From: Macrophomina tecta
Lineage: Eukaryota > Ascomycota > Dothideomycetes > Botryosphaeriales > Botryosphaeriaceae
Reading direction: 5' to 3'
DNA: 64,000 nucleotides
Assembly (NCBI GenBank): GCA_024180945.1
Contig: JAKSGN010000033.1
Span: 2,418,001-2,482,000 of the forward strand
Shown here: one piece after another, positions 11,970-24,315 of the stretch
How the letters are laid out: every line of letters begins with the position of its first letter
How positions within the stretch are numbered: position 1 is the first letter of the stretch
Notes under the pieces: generated by a model
What the model saw: the letters and a program-made list of their open reading frames with translations, nothing else
The model's database searches: none
What the model was told of the DNA's origin: nothing
Translations under genes and position numbers: made by a program

Positions 11970-14900
11970 TATCCCCTTTACATACTACCTATTTAGGGAG
12001 TAAGTAATAAAAAGAAATAAAAGTAAAATAGATAACTAAATAAATATTAAACTTATAAATTTATTTAAAATAGATAGTTAATTTCTAAAATAAAGAGAAT
12101 AATAAAATATGTTTTCTATACTATAAGCTAGTAGTACTACTTATATATAGTATAAAAAATATATAAGTAGTATTTAGATAATAACTATAAATACTAAAAA
12201 GATTAGTAAAAACTTATATTTAATTAGATATAAGTCCTTTATTAACTTAAATAAGCTATAAGAATTACTACTTATTTTATAAAATAATATAAATAAATAG
12301 CTACTAATTATACAGTAGAGAAAGTCTAATAGCTATAATAAACTAAGTATACTTCTAGTAAGATAGGGCTTTAGTAAGACTATCTACTAATATTACTACT
12401 ATAAATATCTACTAAAGATAAATATTACCTACTTAGGCTTTCTAGCGTAGTTAATAGTAGTATATATCTATATAACATAGCTTAGTATTAAGCTTTCTAA
12501 TATATTTCTATATAAGACGAAGTATTTATATATTATTATACTATATTTTAATTTAGTAGCTTAGATTAAATTATAGTTCTCTAAAAAAGCATTTTTACTA
12601 AACGTATTACTTAGTGGCTTTTAATAAAGTAAGAAGCTTAACTTTAGTAGTTAAAGTTATAATAATAGACTACTTAATAGTCTTCTAATTAATAGCTACT
12701 CTAAATATAGTAATTATTAAGCCTTAGTAGCTATAGTATATATCTAGATTATTAGTAAATACTATATTATTACTAATAGTAAAGATATTATTTTTATTTT
12801 TATAGTTATTCTAAAAGAATAAGAAGAGCTTCTTAGTTTTTACTAAGTAGCTAAGAAGCCTTTAAAAGAGCTTAAAATAGTAAGAAGATAAATTAGTAAG
12901 ATAAAATAATAGTATAAAATAGATATATATAATATCTATTCTTATACTAGTAGCTATAAATTACGCTAAACTAATTTTATTTTAATAAAGATAAATATCT
13001 TACGTACTTATATATATATCTTAGTTTATTAAAGCACTTTATCTAAAGAAAGCAGTATTAAAAAAAAGTAATTTTTACTAATACTATAGTAAGTAATAAG
13101 ACTAGAGATATATAATTTCTAAAAGAGCTATAAGAGCTTTTACTCTTAGTCTTTTATAATATATAAGACTAGAAACTATTATACTTCTTCTAGAATTTTT
13201 ATCTTATAATGTTTAAGTAGGTCTTTTTAGAAAGTATTTATAAAAGGCTTATCTCGCTTATAATATACTATAATAACGTTATCTATAAAGAAGAAGATAA
13301 ATAGGTGATTATTTAAATATAAATAAAATATATTAGATATTTAAGTTAAATTAAACTCTTCTAAGAATTTATAAAAGTACTATTACTAGAGAGCTAATAA
13401 CTTCTTAAGACTATAAAGTACTTAAAGTAAATAAAGAATTTAGTCTTATTTAAGCTTTAATTTTTTTAGAGATTAATAGTATATCTTTTTCTTAAGTAGA
13501 ATATAAAAATATATATTTATAATATTATACTAATATATTTCTAAATTAAAAGTATAGATAATAGTAATTAGAGCTTAGAGTATCTAAAAGATAAAAATAG
13601 CTATATAAGTATTTTACTAAATAGTCTAAAGGTCTTCTTTTATATAAATATATGCCTTAACCTTAGTAAGCTAGCCGTGTTTATTAAGCTTATACTTAAA
13701 TACCTATATAAGTAGAATAAAATTCTTATTAAGGCTTTTTATTTTACTAAGTACTACTATTTTCTATATTTTCTTTTTTTAAAGTTTTTAGAGTTCTATT
13801 TAGATTACCTCTAGTAGATAGGTTTTTATTAGGTAGTTAAAAATATTCTTATAAAAATAAGGTTTAGATAGTAGTTAATCTTAGTAAATATATAGTAGGT
13901 CTATAGGCAATACTTATGCTTTTACTATAGTAGATTTCTAGAAAGATATAAGAAAAGATATAAATAGTATTTAGTAACTAAATATATTATTATAAATTAA
14001 TATAATATATATATTTTTATATAAGTTATAAGTTTTTAATTTATAAATAATTAGGTTTAGATTAATATCCGCTATAATATTATTTTTTTAGGATATAGTT
14101 TTCTCTAGTAGTACCTAGATTAGGTAGATTCTTATATTAGACTAGTATAAGCTAGCTAAGTCCTCGTAATTATTAATTTTATTAATCTTTATTTCCTAAT
14201 CTTAAAAGGCTAAGCCTTAAGAGGCTTATTATTAGAATAGAATAGATTAATCTAGTAATATATAATCTAAAGAATCTAGTATTTATTTATCTTAATTTAT
14301 ATCTACTTATAGGCTATTTTCTATATACTATTTATATACTAGGTCTTTACTAGTTAATTCTATAGGACTTAGTAGATAATCTAGTAGTACTTTATATATT
14401 TAGATACTAAGATAACTATCTTAAGTCTTTAGAGTTTCTTAAGTTAATTAATTTAGAGCCGGTAATAGCTTATTACTAAGATTAAAGAAGACCTTAGAAT
14501 TCTAATCTAAGAAAATAATATCTTTCTTATAAAGCGTAATATAAAAAATAACTATTTTTTACTCTTAATTTTACTTTTATTATTATAGAGCGAGTATCTT
14601 TTCTAGATTCTCTAAAGAGAATTTACTAGATTTATTAAAGATAATATCTTTTAAGTATACTACTTAGTTCTTTAAAGAATACTAGATTTTATAGATATTA
14701 ATAGAGTTATATCTAACTAAATATCTAATAAAAACACGCTTATTTAGCTTATTACTATATAAAATATTCTTTAGTAATAAGTAGGCTTTATAGCTATAGA
14801 CTTATAAATATACTACTTTTAGCTTTTTACTATAAATACACTTAAATAGCGTTTTCTAATAGTAGCACTTTATTAGGGTTCTATTATAGATATAGACTAC

Positions 14901-17317
14901 CACCTTAATAATTTTAGACTATAGATACTTAGATAGATTAGTACTAACTTATAAAGATCTTACTTTAATAATAATTAAATACTCTAAATGCTTTAATATA
15001 CTATTCTACTAAGAAATATATAAAGATAATATCTTATAAATAACTTTTTACTACTTAAACTACTACTTAAAGATTTACGTAAGCGATACTTCTCTATCTA
15101 ATCTAAGAAAGACTACTAATTTACTAAATCTTATCTTAATTATTTAGATAATATTAAGAAGATACTAAGTATACTTATTCTTAGTTATATAAGTAACCGC
15201 AAAAGTAAATTTAGTAGAAATATATTTAAAATACGTAATTTATTAGTAGCCATTATTAGCTTATATTATATATATTAAGCTAAATAAGACTTAAAAAAAT
15301 ATTTCTTTTAATAATTCCTCTAGTTATATAGATTAAGAGATCTACTATTATACCTTAGTATATATATATATATATTATAGTAATTAAATAGCTATTAATT
15401 AGTAATTATAGCTTCTTATACTACTTATAGTAAGGCTTAAATAGCTCTTTAGCCTATATATATAAAGATTTTATACTATTATATAGCTAGTAATAAGTAA
15501 TTAATAATATTTAATACTATAGCTAGTAGATTATCTACTTTCTTATATTCTATAAAGAAGTAGTTTTAAGCGAAGATTAGATAGGCTATAATAAAGTCCT
15601 CTAAATAGAGATATATATATTTTATATCTAACTTAATTTTCTTTTCTCTTACCTTAGTAATAGAGACGAGGTTTACTATAAATAAGAGTATATAGGCTAC
15701 GTCTATAAGCTTAATAGTATATAGGCTATTATAGTTAGTAGTATATACTAGTGTCTTACTAAATAACTTAATCTTAACTATAGAGTTTTCTAATATAATA
15801 TAGTTATCTAGCCCTATATTTCTTATTTTAGTATAGCGACTCTTTATATACTAATTATAGATATAGTATGTTATACTAGTATTAATAATCTATAAGAGAT
15901 TAAAAGCTATAGATCTTAAAATACGTTATATACTAAATAATAAGGTAACTACTACTAAAAAGAATAATATTTTCTTTTTTTCTTTACTTAGTTTTAGCTC
16001 TTATTTCTTTTAAGAAGTATTATTATACTTTTTCTAGCTTTAGTTATAATTTTAGCTATTTTTAAACCGTTTAATAGAGTGTTTAACTCTTCTCTTAATC
16101 TATAGATTCTTAAGTATCTTATTAATTTTATCTTAAACCTCTTAGTTTAGTATCTAATCTACTAGTCTAGCATCTAGATTATAGTATCTATATTTATTAT
16201 AGAAGTAATTCTTACTATATAAGTAGACGAGTAGCGTTCTTTTCTACTTTTTATTTCTTAGTAAAGTAGTAAAGACTACTTTAGTAGTCTTTAAATTCTT
16301 AGTCGTATTCTAGTGTAAGTAGTTTTAGTAGTCGATAATTATTTTATAAAGCGACCTATTAAGCTTATTATACTATAGCTTAATCTTATAGATTAAGGCC
16401 TAGTAGGTATTAAAAGAAGTAAGCGCCTTAAGAAAGATAATATTATTTTAATTATCTATAACTTCTAGAAGTTTAAGCTTCTCTATCTTAAATAAAGTTT
16501 TTTTTTATTATAAAAGCTATTTATTAATATTTTAGCTACTTAAAGACTTCTTAAGCTAGCGAAGCTTATTAATAATAAGTTTCTCTTATGTTTTCTTAGT
16601 TAGTTAGAGCCGCGCTTTAAGTGCTATAAGCTAAGAATAGAAGTATAAATCGCTCCTAAGCTTCTTTAGAATTAGAAGTAGTAATAAACTTACTAAGTTC
16701 TTAATAATTATTAATAGATTATTAATTTTCTTTTTTAGCTTCTTCTATTTAGCTAGGTCTCTTTTATAAGTTCTAATTTATATTTTATAATATTTCTAGG
16801 CTCTTTATTAGTTTAGATTAGAAACTAGTAGCTCTAGAATCTTAGCTAGCTCGCTTAGTTAAGAAGGCTTTAATAGTTTTAATAGATTAATATAGTTAAA
16901 TATCTCGTATTTCTTAGCTCCTAATTAGATAATAAAGTATTATTTATTCTAATTATTAGCTATTTTTAAGGCAATAATAGGTTTAGAAAATATTATAGTA
17001 TAGTATTATATTATATTATATTATATACTAAAGAAGGTATAGGTAAGTTACTAAAATAAATAGTAGATATAAGGCTAATAAATAAGCTATTTACTTAAAA
17101 GTATTACTCTAAGGCAATAGAAAAGTACTACACTTTAGATAATAAAAAAGATATATTATAGAAGGTAACTAAAGTCCTTTATTATAAAATATATATAGTA
17201 AAAGAATACTAAGAATAAATATTTAGATACTACAAAATGCTTAAAATAGTATAATAAGATACTAAGAAAGATAGCTTAGAATATAAAAAGTACTAAAGAC
17301 GTACCTATGCTTATAAT

Positions 17318-17569
17318 TATTAGAATAAGTAGTATAACAGCTTAATTAATAATAAAAGAATTAATTAGAATAAGTAATATATCTAGTAGAGAAAGATTAT
17401 ATAGGCTTTTCTTATATCTATTCTATTTACTAGAGTAAAAAGAGTATATAACTTACTTACCTACTAAGATAAGTATATAATAAGTATAAGATATAACTAA
17501 ATCTAAAATACTACTAAATTAAATATTTTAATACTTAGCAAAAGCTAATTATACGTAATTAATTTAATA
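17318..17569 (-). repeat. Copia-2 5' LTR (right copy)
   Basis: A 252-bp partner of the LTR at 11718-11969, starting TATTAGAATAAG on the plus strand. It retains a few CA dinucleotides (GTATAACAGC) lost in the left copy. Confidence 0.85.
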
Positions 17570-19330
17570 AACTTATCTATATATTTCTTAAAATAATTTT
17601 TAGTAACTATAGATTACTAAAAGAGCTTATATTAAATAAAAATTAGCTATTTATATTCTAATTCTAGTAAACTCTTATTTGCTAGCTTAGAGCTAAGTAT
17701 AAACTATTAACTATAGTATATTCTTAAATAAATAAATAAATAAAATAAATAAATTAAATACTAAAATAGTACTTATACTACTATTTTAATTATATATAAG
17801 ATAATTAGATTAAGCTACTACTGCTTACTTAATTTACATATAATAGCTTAAAAGTATAAGCTATATAAGAATTTTTATTCTATACTAATTATAATTATAA
17901 ATCTATAACTTATAAAGAGTTTATACTAAGTAAATTTTTAGCTTAAAAAGAAATTTTTAAAATAGACTAGTTAAAAAGACTCTATAAATAACTATATCTA
18001 AATCTTAAATTTATAACTTTATAAATAGGTAAATACTATAATAAATAATACTAGAAGATACTAAAGCTAAAAAAAATAAAATTTATCTTCTTAAAAAAAA
18101 TATTAAGATAAAATAACTAAATAATAAATTAGACTTTAAAAAAATTAGACTATTTAAATTAAAAAATAGATTAGAAAGATTAATTTCTATCTTAAACTAT
18201 TTAATACTATATAAATATATTTTATATTTTATATCTTACTTTTTAAACTAGCACTAGAGAATACTATGCTATTATACTAAATAAAAAAAGTAATACTAGA
18301 AAACCTAAGTACTAATAAAAATAAAAACTAGAATATAGAATAAGTTCTAAATAGTAACTATATTAATAGTTAGTATAGATATTTTCTTAAATAAAAAAAA
18401 GATTAGAATAATATCTAAAAACTACTAAAACTCTATAACTATTAAGAACTTATTAATAAGTTTTATTACTAAAATCTAGATTAACTAATACTATCGACTT
18501 ATGATATATAAAGAATCTAAAATTAAAGCTAGAAAATAAAGACTACTACATCTAATTAACTAAACTAGTATTTTTAGAAGACATAGATTCTAAGCTAGTA
18601 CTAAAAAATCTAATAAACTAAGATAAACCTACTATATTATTAGCTAAAGTAGCGTTATATAGATATTTTAATAATTTTTTATCTTAGTATTTTTAGAATT
18701 AATAGGACTTCTAGTCTTGTAGATAGCTTTTAGGCGATTTAGTTTTTTAAAATCTTTAATAGACTATATTTTTTATTTAATATTAAGCTACTATAATACT
18801 ATAATAGAATCTTTTATTTATAAAAATACTTTAAGTAGAATAAAATAGTATCTTACTTAGATATTAGCTTAGAGATAGTATCTAAAGTCTTTATTTTATT
18901 AGTAGTAATCTTTATAAGAGTATATTTAAGGCGAATAACTAGAAAAAAAATTAAAATAAGTTAAAAAAAAATAAAAAAAACTTATAATTACTCTTCTTCG
19001 CACTACTAATATTATAGTAGATATTATTATAATAGGTATACTTTCTATAGTATAAATATTCTAGAGTAATATAATATATTATAGACTTACTCTTCTCCTC
19101 TAATAAAAAATACTAAGTATAAGAAATTAATATATTAAGATCTAAAAGTATATATAAAAAATTAATCTTTATACTAAGAAACTTATACTTAATCTACTAT
19201 TTATTATATTTATATTTAGAAGATATTATAGAAAAGACTTATAAGAAAAAGAAATAAAAAAGTATAAAAAGTCTAAGATATAAATAAATAAATAAATCTT
19301 TAGGCTAAAGATTCTTAAGAGGAAAAATAG
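17570..19330 (+). mobile_element. Gypsy-1 copy D, integrase C-terminus and 3' internal region
   Basis: RIP-mutated 3' part of a Gypsy-1 element. Around 18070-18190 the frame resembles the integrase GPY/F region (K-I-Y-L-L-K-K-N-I-K, then L-D-F-K-K-I). A purine tract CTTAAGAGGAAAAATAG at 19314-19330 runs directly into the 3' LTR, and copy B has the same arrangement in reverse (49195-49215). The TAAA repeats near 17727-17757 are also seen inverted near 50795 in copy B. The 5' portion is missing, and Copia-2 lies at the break. The stretch of about 1.1 kb between integrase and LTR corresponds to the antisense-frame region of copy B. Confidence 0.72.
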
Positions 19331-20114
19331 TATTATAAATCCTAGAAAATAAGTGCTTTATAGCTCTATAGATAGAAAGCCTATATAAAAAAAATACCGT
19401 AAGAACTAGAAACCTCTAAGAATAATAAAACTATACTATTAGTATACTTATATAGAAACACTAGCCTTAAAAAAATAGTATATATAAGCCTAGATAAAGT
19501 AATAATAAAAGCCTATATAAAAATAATACCTATATAGTATAATAAGACTACGAGATTACTAACTAGAATAGATTTTTATAGAAGAAGAACGCCTATAAAG
19601 AAAGAATTATAAATTTTAAAAACTAACTTTAGACTAAAGAAATAAATAAAATAAAATTAAATAACTTATATAGTTTAAAGAATAATAGTCTAGTAGTAGA
19701 ATATTTTTTTAACTAATATAGAAGTTAGATTCTAGGAAATAGATATTAACGCCTATATTATATATAGTTTATCTAATCTACTTATAGATTAAAAGCCTTA
19801 GTAAAAATCTAATCCTTAGACTAATCTAATACTATAACTAATCTAGTAGTTATCTTAATCTATAGATTATTATAGCTTTTCTATAGTATATAGATACGCT
19901 TATTAAATAGTACTTTACTCTTTATAGTTAACTTAAAGTTCTAATATAAACCTATTAGAGGTAATAAGCCTAATATGCACTATATACTAATATAGTATAT
20001 AACTACTACTATTATTCTAATTCTTTATTCTTCTCTTATTTTTTAAGGTAAACCCTATAGCTATTTAACCCTACTAGGCGAATCTAAAGCCTAGTAGAAA
20101 AGGCTACTATTATA
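19331..20114 (+). repeat. Gypsy-1 copy D 3' LTR
   Basis: A 784-bp LTR beginning TATTATAAATCCTAG and ending GGCTACTATTATA, the RIP-changed form of the solo LTR at 28053-28795. Outer flanks AATAG and CTCTT do not match, as expected for one LTR of a longer element. Confidence 0.82.
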
Positions 20115-20925
20115 CTCTTTTAGTTATTTTAGCCTTAAGTGTTTAGAGTTTATTATTATATTTTAAAACTAACGGCTAATCTATTAAACTATATAATTAT
20201 TTAAAATAGAATTACTATTTATTATTCTAATACTAGTAATTTTAGTTATAACTATATACTATATTTATATATTTCTTAGACTAATAATACTTTTCTTTAT
20301 ATCTATTATAGTAAAGACTATTATTAAGTAATTCTAAGCTAAAGTTTTAGTTTTAAAGATTACTTTTATTTTCTCTAGATATATTAAATTAATCTTATAA
20401 GTAGTTAAACACGAGCTTAATTATAAAATATATTATTAATAAAATATTATTATAAATTAGATAGTTTAGTATCTTATCTAGAATTTCTTTAGCTAAGGCG
20501 ACTAAAAAGTATTTTTTTTATACTAATTACTAGGTTCTTAAGTTATTTAGCTAGTGTATTAACTTCTTTATTAGTTAGTATTTTTAAGCTTAATAAAGTT
20601 TACTATAAAGTTATTTATTAGTATAATAGACTAGATTAAACGCTAGGCTTAGTCTCTTACTTTTTAGTACACTTTTTTTAGTTTTCTAAGCTTTTAAGTA
20701 TTTCGAGTAAAATAAAATTAATATACTAATCTTTTATAAAGAGTTTTATATACGATTCTTTTAATATACGCTTCTTATCTTGACAAGTCTTAATAGTTTT
20801 ATAGTTATAAATATAAGAGCTCTTTTAGTTAATTTAATATTCTTTAAAAAGAAACGCTAATATTTTCTATAGTATTTTTTTTATAGAAATAACTTAGTTT
20901 ATTTTTAAAAAGAAATCTTATCTTT
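20115..20925. other. AT-rich RIP-mutated stretch, no gene seen
   Basis: Long TA-rich sequence without open frames, dominated by TAG/TAA/TTA words. No LTR, inverted repeat or domain motif could be recognised. It changes to normal composition near 20930, the left edge of the first gene island. Confidence 0.6.
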
Positions 20926-21185
20926 GCAACGTCATTAGACATTCCGCATAATATATCTCGATGATGGGTATGGTCCTAGTAGATGACTGAAATCTCCCTG
21001 ACTTCTGATACCTTCGTCCCTTTTGCTGTGTCGATGGCTCATTTTTACAGAATACATCAGGGTACTTCGTCTTCCCTGGCTTTAGCGCATTCCCTTTCGT
21101 GTAAGCCTTATCTTTCCAATTGAAAGTGATTACAGATTGTATTTTGGAGGAATAAAGGAAGAGAGAAATGCTGATAATAAAAAAG

Positions 21186-22052
21186 CTATAAAATCCTTCG
21201 TATTCGGGACGGAAAGTCCTTTGTAGCCCGCTCAGTCGCCGTCACGCAACCAAGCTCCCTATTACCTGACAACATGTCTTCACCGCCCTCATCTCCTTCA
21301 AGGTTCCCGAGAGTCTGGCCTCCAAGCAGCTGTCTTATCAGGACACATCGCACCCACCCCCACTCGCCGGCTTCGCCGACATCCTGCGCGCCACCCATCC
21401 GCGCGACCTCCCCGTCGTCCTCGAAAACAGCGCGGAGCCGTGCCGCAGCCCCAGCATGTCTGGCATATGGTGGGCGCAGCTGCCGTACACTCGGCGCGAG
21501 GCTCTCCGCGCGCCGGTAGCTGGGCACTGGGATCCCAGGCCAGCAGCGCGGCGGTCGGCCAACCCGTACACAGTGAGCGGTAACGTCTCTCTGTGTGAAG
21601 GGAGCTCGAAGGCGAGGTCGGTCAACCTGTCCGTCTGCGTGCATCCCTTCGCCAGCGATCGCGAGTCGCTCATCTTCGCTTCTCGACATCTGGGGGTGCA
21701 CGACCGCATGATGACTCCAGCAGCTGCGGTCAAGGGTCTGAGTCACACCGTCGTGCTGCATGAGGTCGGTGACGCATTGGCTTTTCCTGACTCTATCTTC
21801 GCTGGCAGATGGAGGAAGGAGAAGGAGAGATGGTTTTGCCAAGAGGTGTTCTCGGACCGATGGGAAGATGGTCGGGTTGTGGTGCACGGGAGGATTTACG
21901 ACGTCGATACTGGAGCGCACGTCGCAACCACGATGCAGGAAGGGATCTTGAAGCCGGATCTCAAGGGTGACGAGAAGCGGGTCGAGAAAGTGAGGAATGC
22001 GTTGTTGACGGGTGCAGTGCCACGGAAGCCGAAAAGTAGGGCGAAGATGTAG
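21186..22052 (+). pseudogene. Acyl-CoA thioesterase-like gene, 5'-degraded and frameshifted
   Basis: This encodes part of a double-hotdog (TesB/Acot8-like) acyl-CoA thioesterase, a family that hydrolyses acyl-CoA. At 21205 one frame reads R-D-G-K-S-F-V-A-R-S-V-A-V-T-Q, the typical first-hotdog strand. The next strand, V-F-T-A-L-I-S-F-K, begins at 21276 in another frame, so a frameshift lies within the 26 bases between them; these contain no room or signals for an intron. The downstream frame stays open to TAG... ending at 22052 and includes G-L-S-H-T-V-V-L-H-E and A-T-T-M-Q-E-G-I-L, the second hotdog with its conserved Gln. From the first in-frame ATG (21456) it would give 198 aa, lacking the N-terminal hotdog. 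A possible acceptor at 21185 with a CTGAT branch site suggests a lost upstream exon. The family call is good; function is doubtful. Confidence 0.7.
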
Positions 22053-22543
22053 GCTTTAGTGTAAAATGATACATTGTTGACTGTTTCATCTGCGCCTGAC
22101 TACCGGTAAATTCTACCTACTAAGTAGGGTGTTTCGTTTAGTAATATCTTCATATATCACGCTACTAATCCGAGGGCACAATGATACAATGAAGGAAACC
22201 CACACGAGAAGACTAGGCACATAAGACACAAGCCCTTACTGGATCAGCCACTAAGCCTTAATGGTACTGAATACAAATTTAAGCTTTTCTAGCTCCGTGT
22301 TTTGGCCATGAATCCACTTGGAAAGAGGACGAATAGACCCATGACCTACCTCTGACTAGTTATCTCTTCTTAGCAACTACTCTATAATAACTTATACCTT
22401 CTCTTTCCACATTCCGCTCCTGAAGACATTGTTGGATTGGATGGGGTCGCAATCACTAGATGATAAGTGGTATGAATTAGGAGGGAGAGGCTCAGGGGCC
22501 GCCTCTTATCCTTAGGATCTACGGCTAGCTGAATATTTCAATA
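22053..22543. other. Intergenic, nothing recognised
   Basis: Normal-composition sequence after the thioesterase-like remnant. No convincing frame, RNA gene or repeat was seen. Confidence 0.5.
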
Positions 22544-22672
22544 GATAGTAATATCGGCTTCTACCCTCCTCGGTTATTTAAACTCTTATTTATGTATATA
22601 AGCAAGCCTACCTCCCTCCCTCTTAGAAGATAGGCAGAGTCTACTCTCTTTCTAACCTCACTACTCTTTACT
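22544..22672 (+). repeat. About 130-bp dispersed repeat, copy 1 (TATATAAGCAAGCCT box)
   Basis: Similar to 25467-25592 in the same orientation: both contain AATATCGGCTTC, then a TATATAAGCAAGCC or CATATAAGCAAGCC box, then CTACCTCCCTC-rich and CTCTTTCTAACC sequence. Differences are mostly transitions. The TATA-like box followed by a pyrimidine-rich tract resembles a core promoter or LTR piece. Family unknown. Confidence 0.65.
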
Positions 22673-24050
22673 AAAAATTTAAACAAATTATTAATCTCGT
22701 TTAGTCTCTATCGGTGTCTTTATTGCCGAATCTCCCGCTCCTTTAGGTGAATTTAAGAACCGCCTTTAGCCTCCGAGCTAGCATTTTCTGTGTTATTATT
22801 TTACCCTAGGCTTATTCCCCTAGTAGCTTTGTTAAGTTATCCGCCCAGCTTCCTATTTCCTAATCAGTGAACGATTAGGCTTATGTTTTAGCACCGTCGC
22901 CTCCGCAATGACTGCCGCCGCTAGGCATTCATAGCCGCTGTTGCTGCCGTCGCTATTATGGTGTCTCTTAACGTTTTCCTCTGGCCAACCTGTACTCTTT
23001 TTAACCTGAGCCTTGGGCCTTGGGCCCTCGAAAAGCAGATGGTCTAACTGAGAATATATATACTCTGCTGTTGCTGGTGACTCACCAGCTGTCCTCTGCA
23101 TTGCAACCTAAGCAAAGAGGGAAACAGGCCTAAAGCAGCCAACCTGCCTAATTAGTATTAGGCACTAGTTCGCTGGATGTCGTTTTAGCGAACCGATTAT
23201 TTTTAGCCGGAGGGTGGTACAAATATCCCTGCTCGGCATTTCAACTGCTGATGCATATGTCCGTTTTCTACTGAGTATGCAACTTCCCTTTCCTCGGGTG
23301 CAACTGCGGAACGGAAAAGTCGCTTAAAGGTAGGCCGGTAATGCTACAGAGAGGCTAGCACCACACGTGACTACGGACATTGCTCTAGAACCGGAAGTTC
23401 CTTTAGGCAGGAGGATGCGGGGAACGCCATGCGCGACCCACCCCACTCCTGGATCCCGCAGATAACGGAGAAGTTTGCAACATTATCCATCCATGAATTC
23501 GAGGTGCATCACTTGACCGATTTTACATCAATCCATATCATGCTGTTATTTAAGGCTTTGCCTTGGAGCCTTTATAAATAGTATAGATCCATCCCAATGT
23601 GTTATATTGCATCGGAAGAGGAAGCGGCTCTCGTTTCCAAGTGTGCCTGCTTACTTAAATGCGCGCAATCCTTGTTCCTATGGATTTTGCTGTCCCCGGT
23701 TCTGCATTACTTCGCTTTCGTATTTCTGGGCTGCTGCAGCGGGACACTGCATATAGATCATGCCCAGTCCCTCTAAACTCAATCCACATGCTCATATACG
23801 TTCAAGCGAATCAGCAACGCTGTTTGGGCCGGCGGCCTGCTTTTTCCAATGTGTTGCATGAAGTTTTTAAACTCCGTCCTCGGAAACCCCTTAGGATCCA
23901 CCTCAATGATCACCAGCAAGACTGGCATGGTTCGAAAATTACCAAAGATATATTCCTAAGACGGCACTAATTCCGATGTGAGAAGGACTGACCTCCTCTT
24001 CAGGAAGGAAAGTTTACCATAGAATCTAGGTCTTACTCTTGGTGGTGGCT
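22673..24050. other. Intergenic; two short unrecognised frames
   Basis: Mixed composition. A minus-strand frame of 82 codons (22853-23101) and a plus-strand frame of 103 codons (23659-23970) are open but match no family I recognise and have no supporting splice or codon pattern. A TATA-like TTTATAAATAG occurs near 23572, about 90 bp before the second frame, so a small unrecognised gene there is possible but unsupported. Confidence 0.4.
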
Positions 24051-24104
24051 TTGGAAGTCAACCGAGGCAATTTATGGTTGGAAGTCAACCGAGGCAATTT
24101 ATGG
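24051..24104 (+). repeat. Perfect 27-bp tandem duplication upstream of the cutinase gene
   Basis: The unit TTGGAAGTCAACCGAGGCAA plus TTTATGG occurs at 24051-24077 and again at 24078-24104 without a mismatch. It ends about 210 bp before the cutinase ATG, so it lies in the likely promoter or 5' UTR. The doubled motif could be a regulatory site; this is inference. Confidence 0.85.
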
Positions 24105-24315
24105 CGTTGGCGCAATAGCCCTGCCGGTTCGTGACGCCCGGTTTTAGCGCTGCTCTTGAATCTTCGTAAGACATCGGCAGTTCAAGGCGGCAATTCATCC
24201 CGTCCATAGCCATCAACGAACTGGCTAAGTTTACCAAGGCAACAGACTATAATACAGGTCCGTCCCCATCAGAGGACTGCTACCTACACACCACGGCTAC
24301 ATTTTATCCTTCAAG

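Larger units (their letters stand above)
11718..17569 (-). mobile_element. Copia-2, full-length but heavily RIP-mutated Ty1/copia element
   Basis: A 5852-bp element between two 252-bp LTRs, read on the minus strand. The reverse transcriptase box read in reverse gives F-F-I-D-N-V-I-I-V at about 13266-13292, a copia Y-V-D-D box with the second Asp changed to Asn. In element orientation a purine tract AAAGGGGATA (11970-11980 on the plus strand) precedes the 3' LTR. Sequence next to the 5' LTR, ATTATAAGCATAGG, again resembles the complement of a CAT anticodon loop. No open frame is left. The flanking 5-mers do not match, so the target duplication is lost or the element is a recombinant. Confidence 0.8.

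Noticed and set aside
21186..21920. 244-codon minus-strand frame
   Set aside because: It overlaps the thioesterase-like sequence, which has recognisable family motifs on the plus strand; the minus frame has none.
22853..23101. 82-codon minus-strand frame as a gene
   Set aside because: No recognisable domain, splice signal or context; possible but unsupported.
23659..23970. 103-codon plus-strand frame as a gene
   Set aside because: No family match, and the composition looks non-coding; mentioned only as an intergenic frame.
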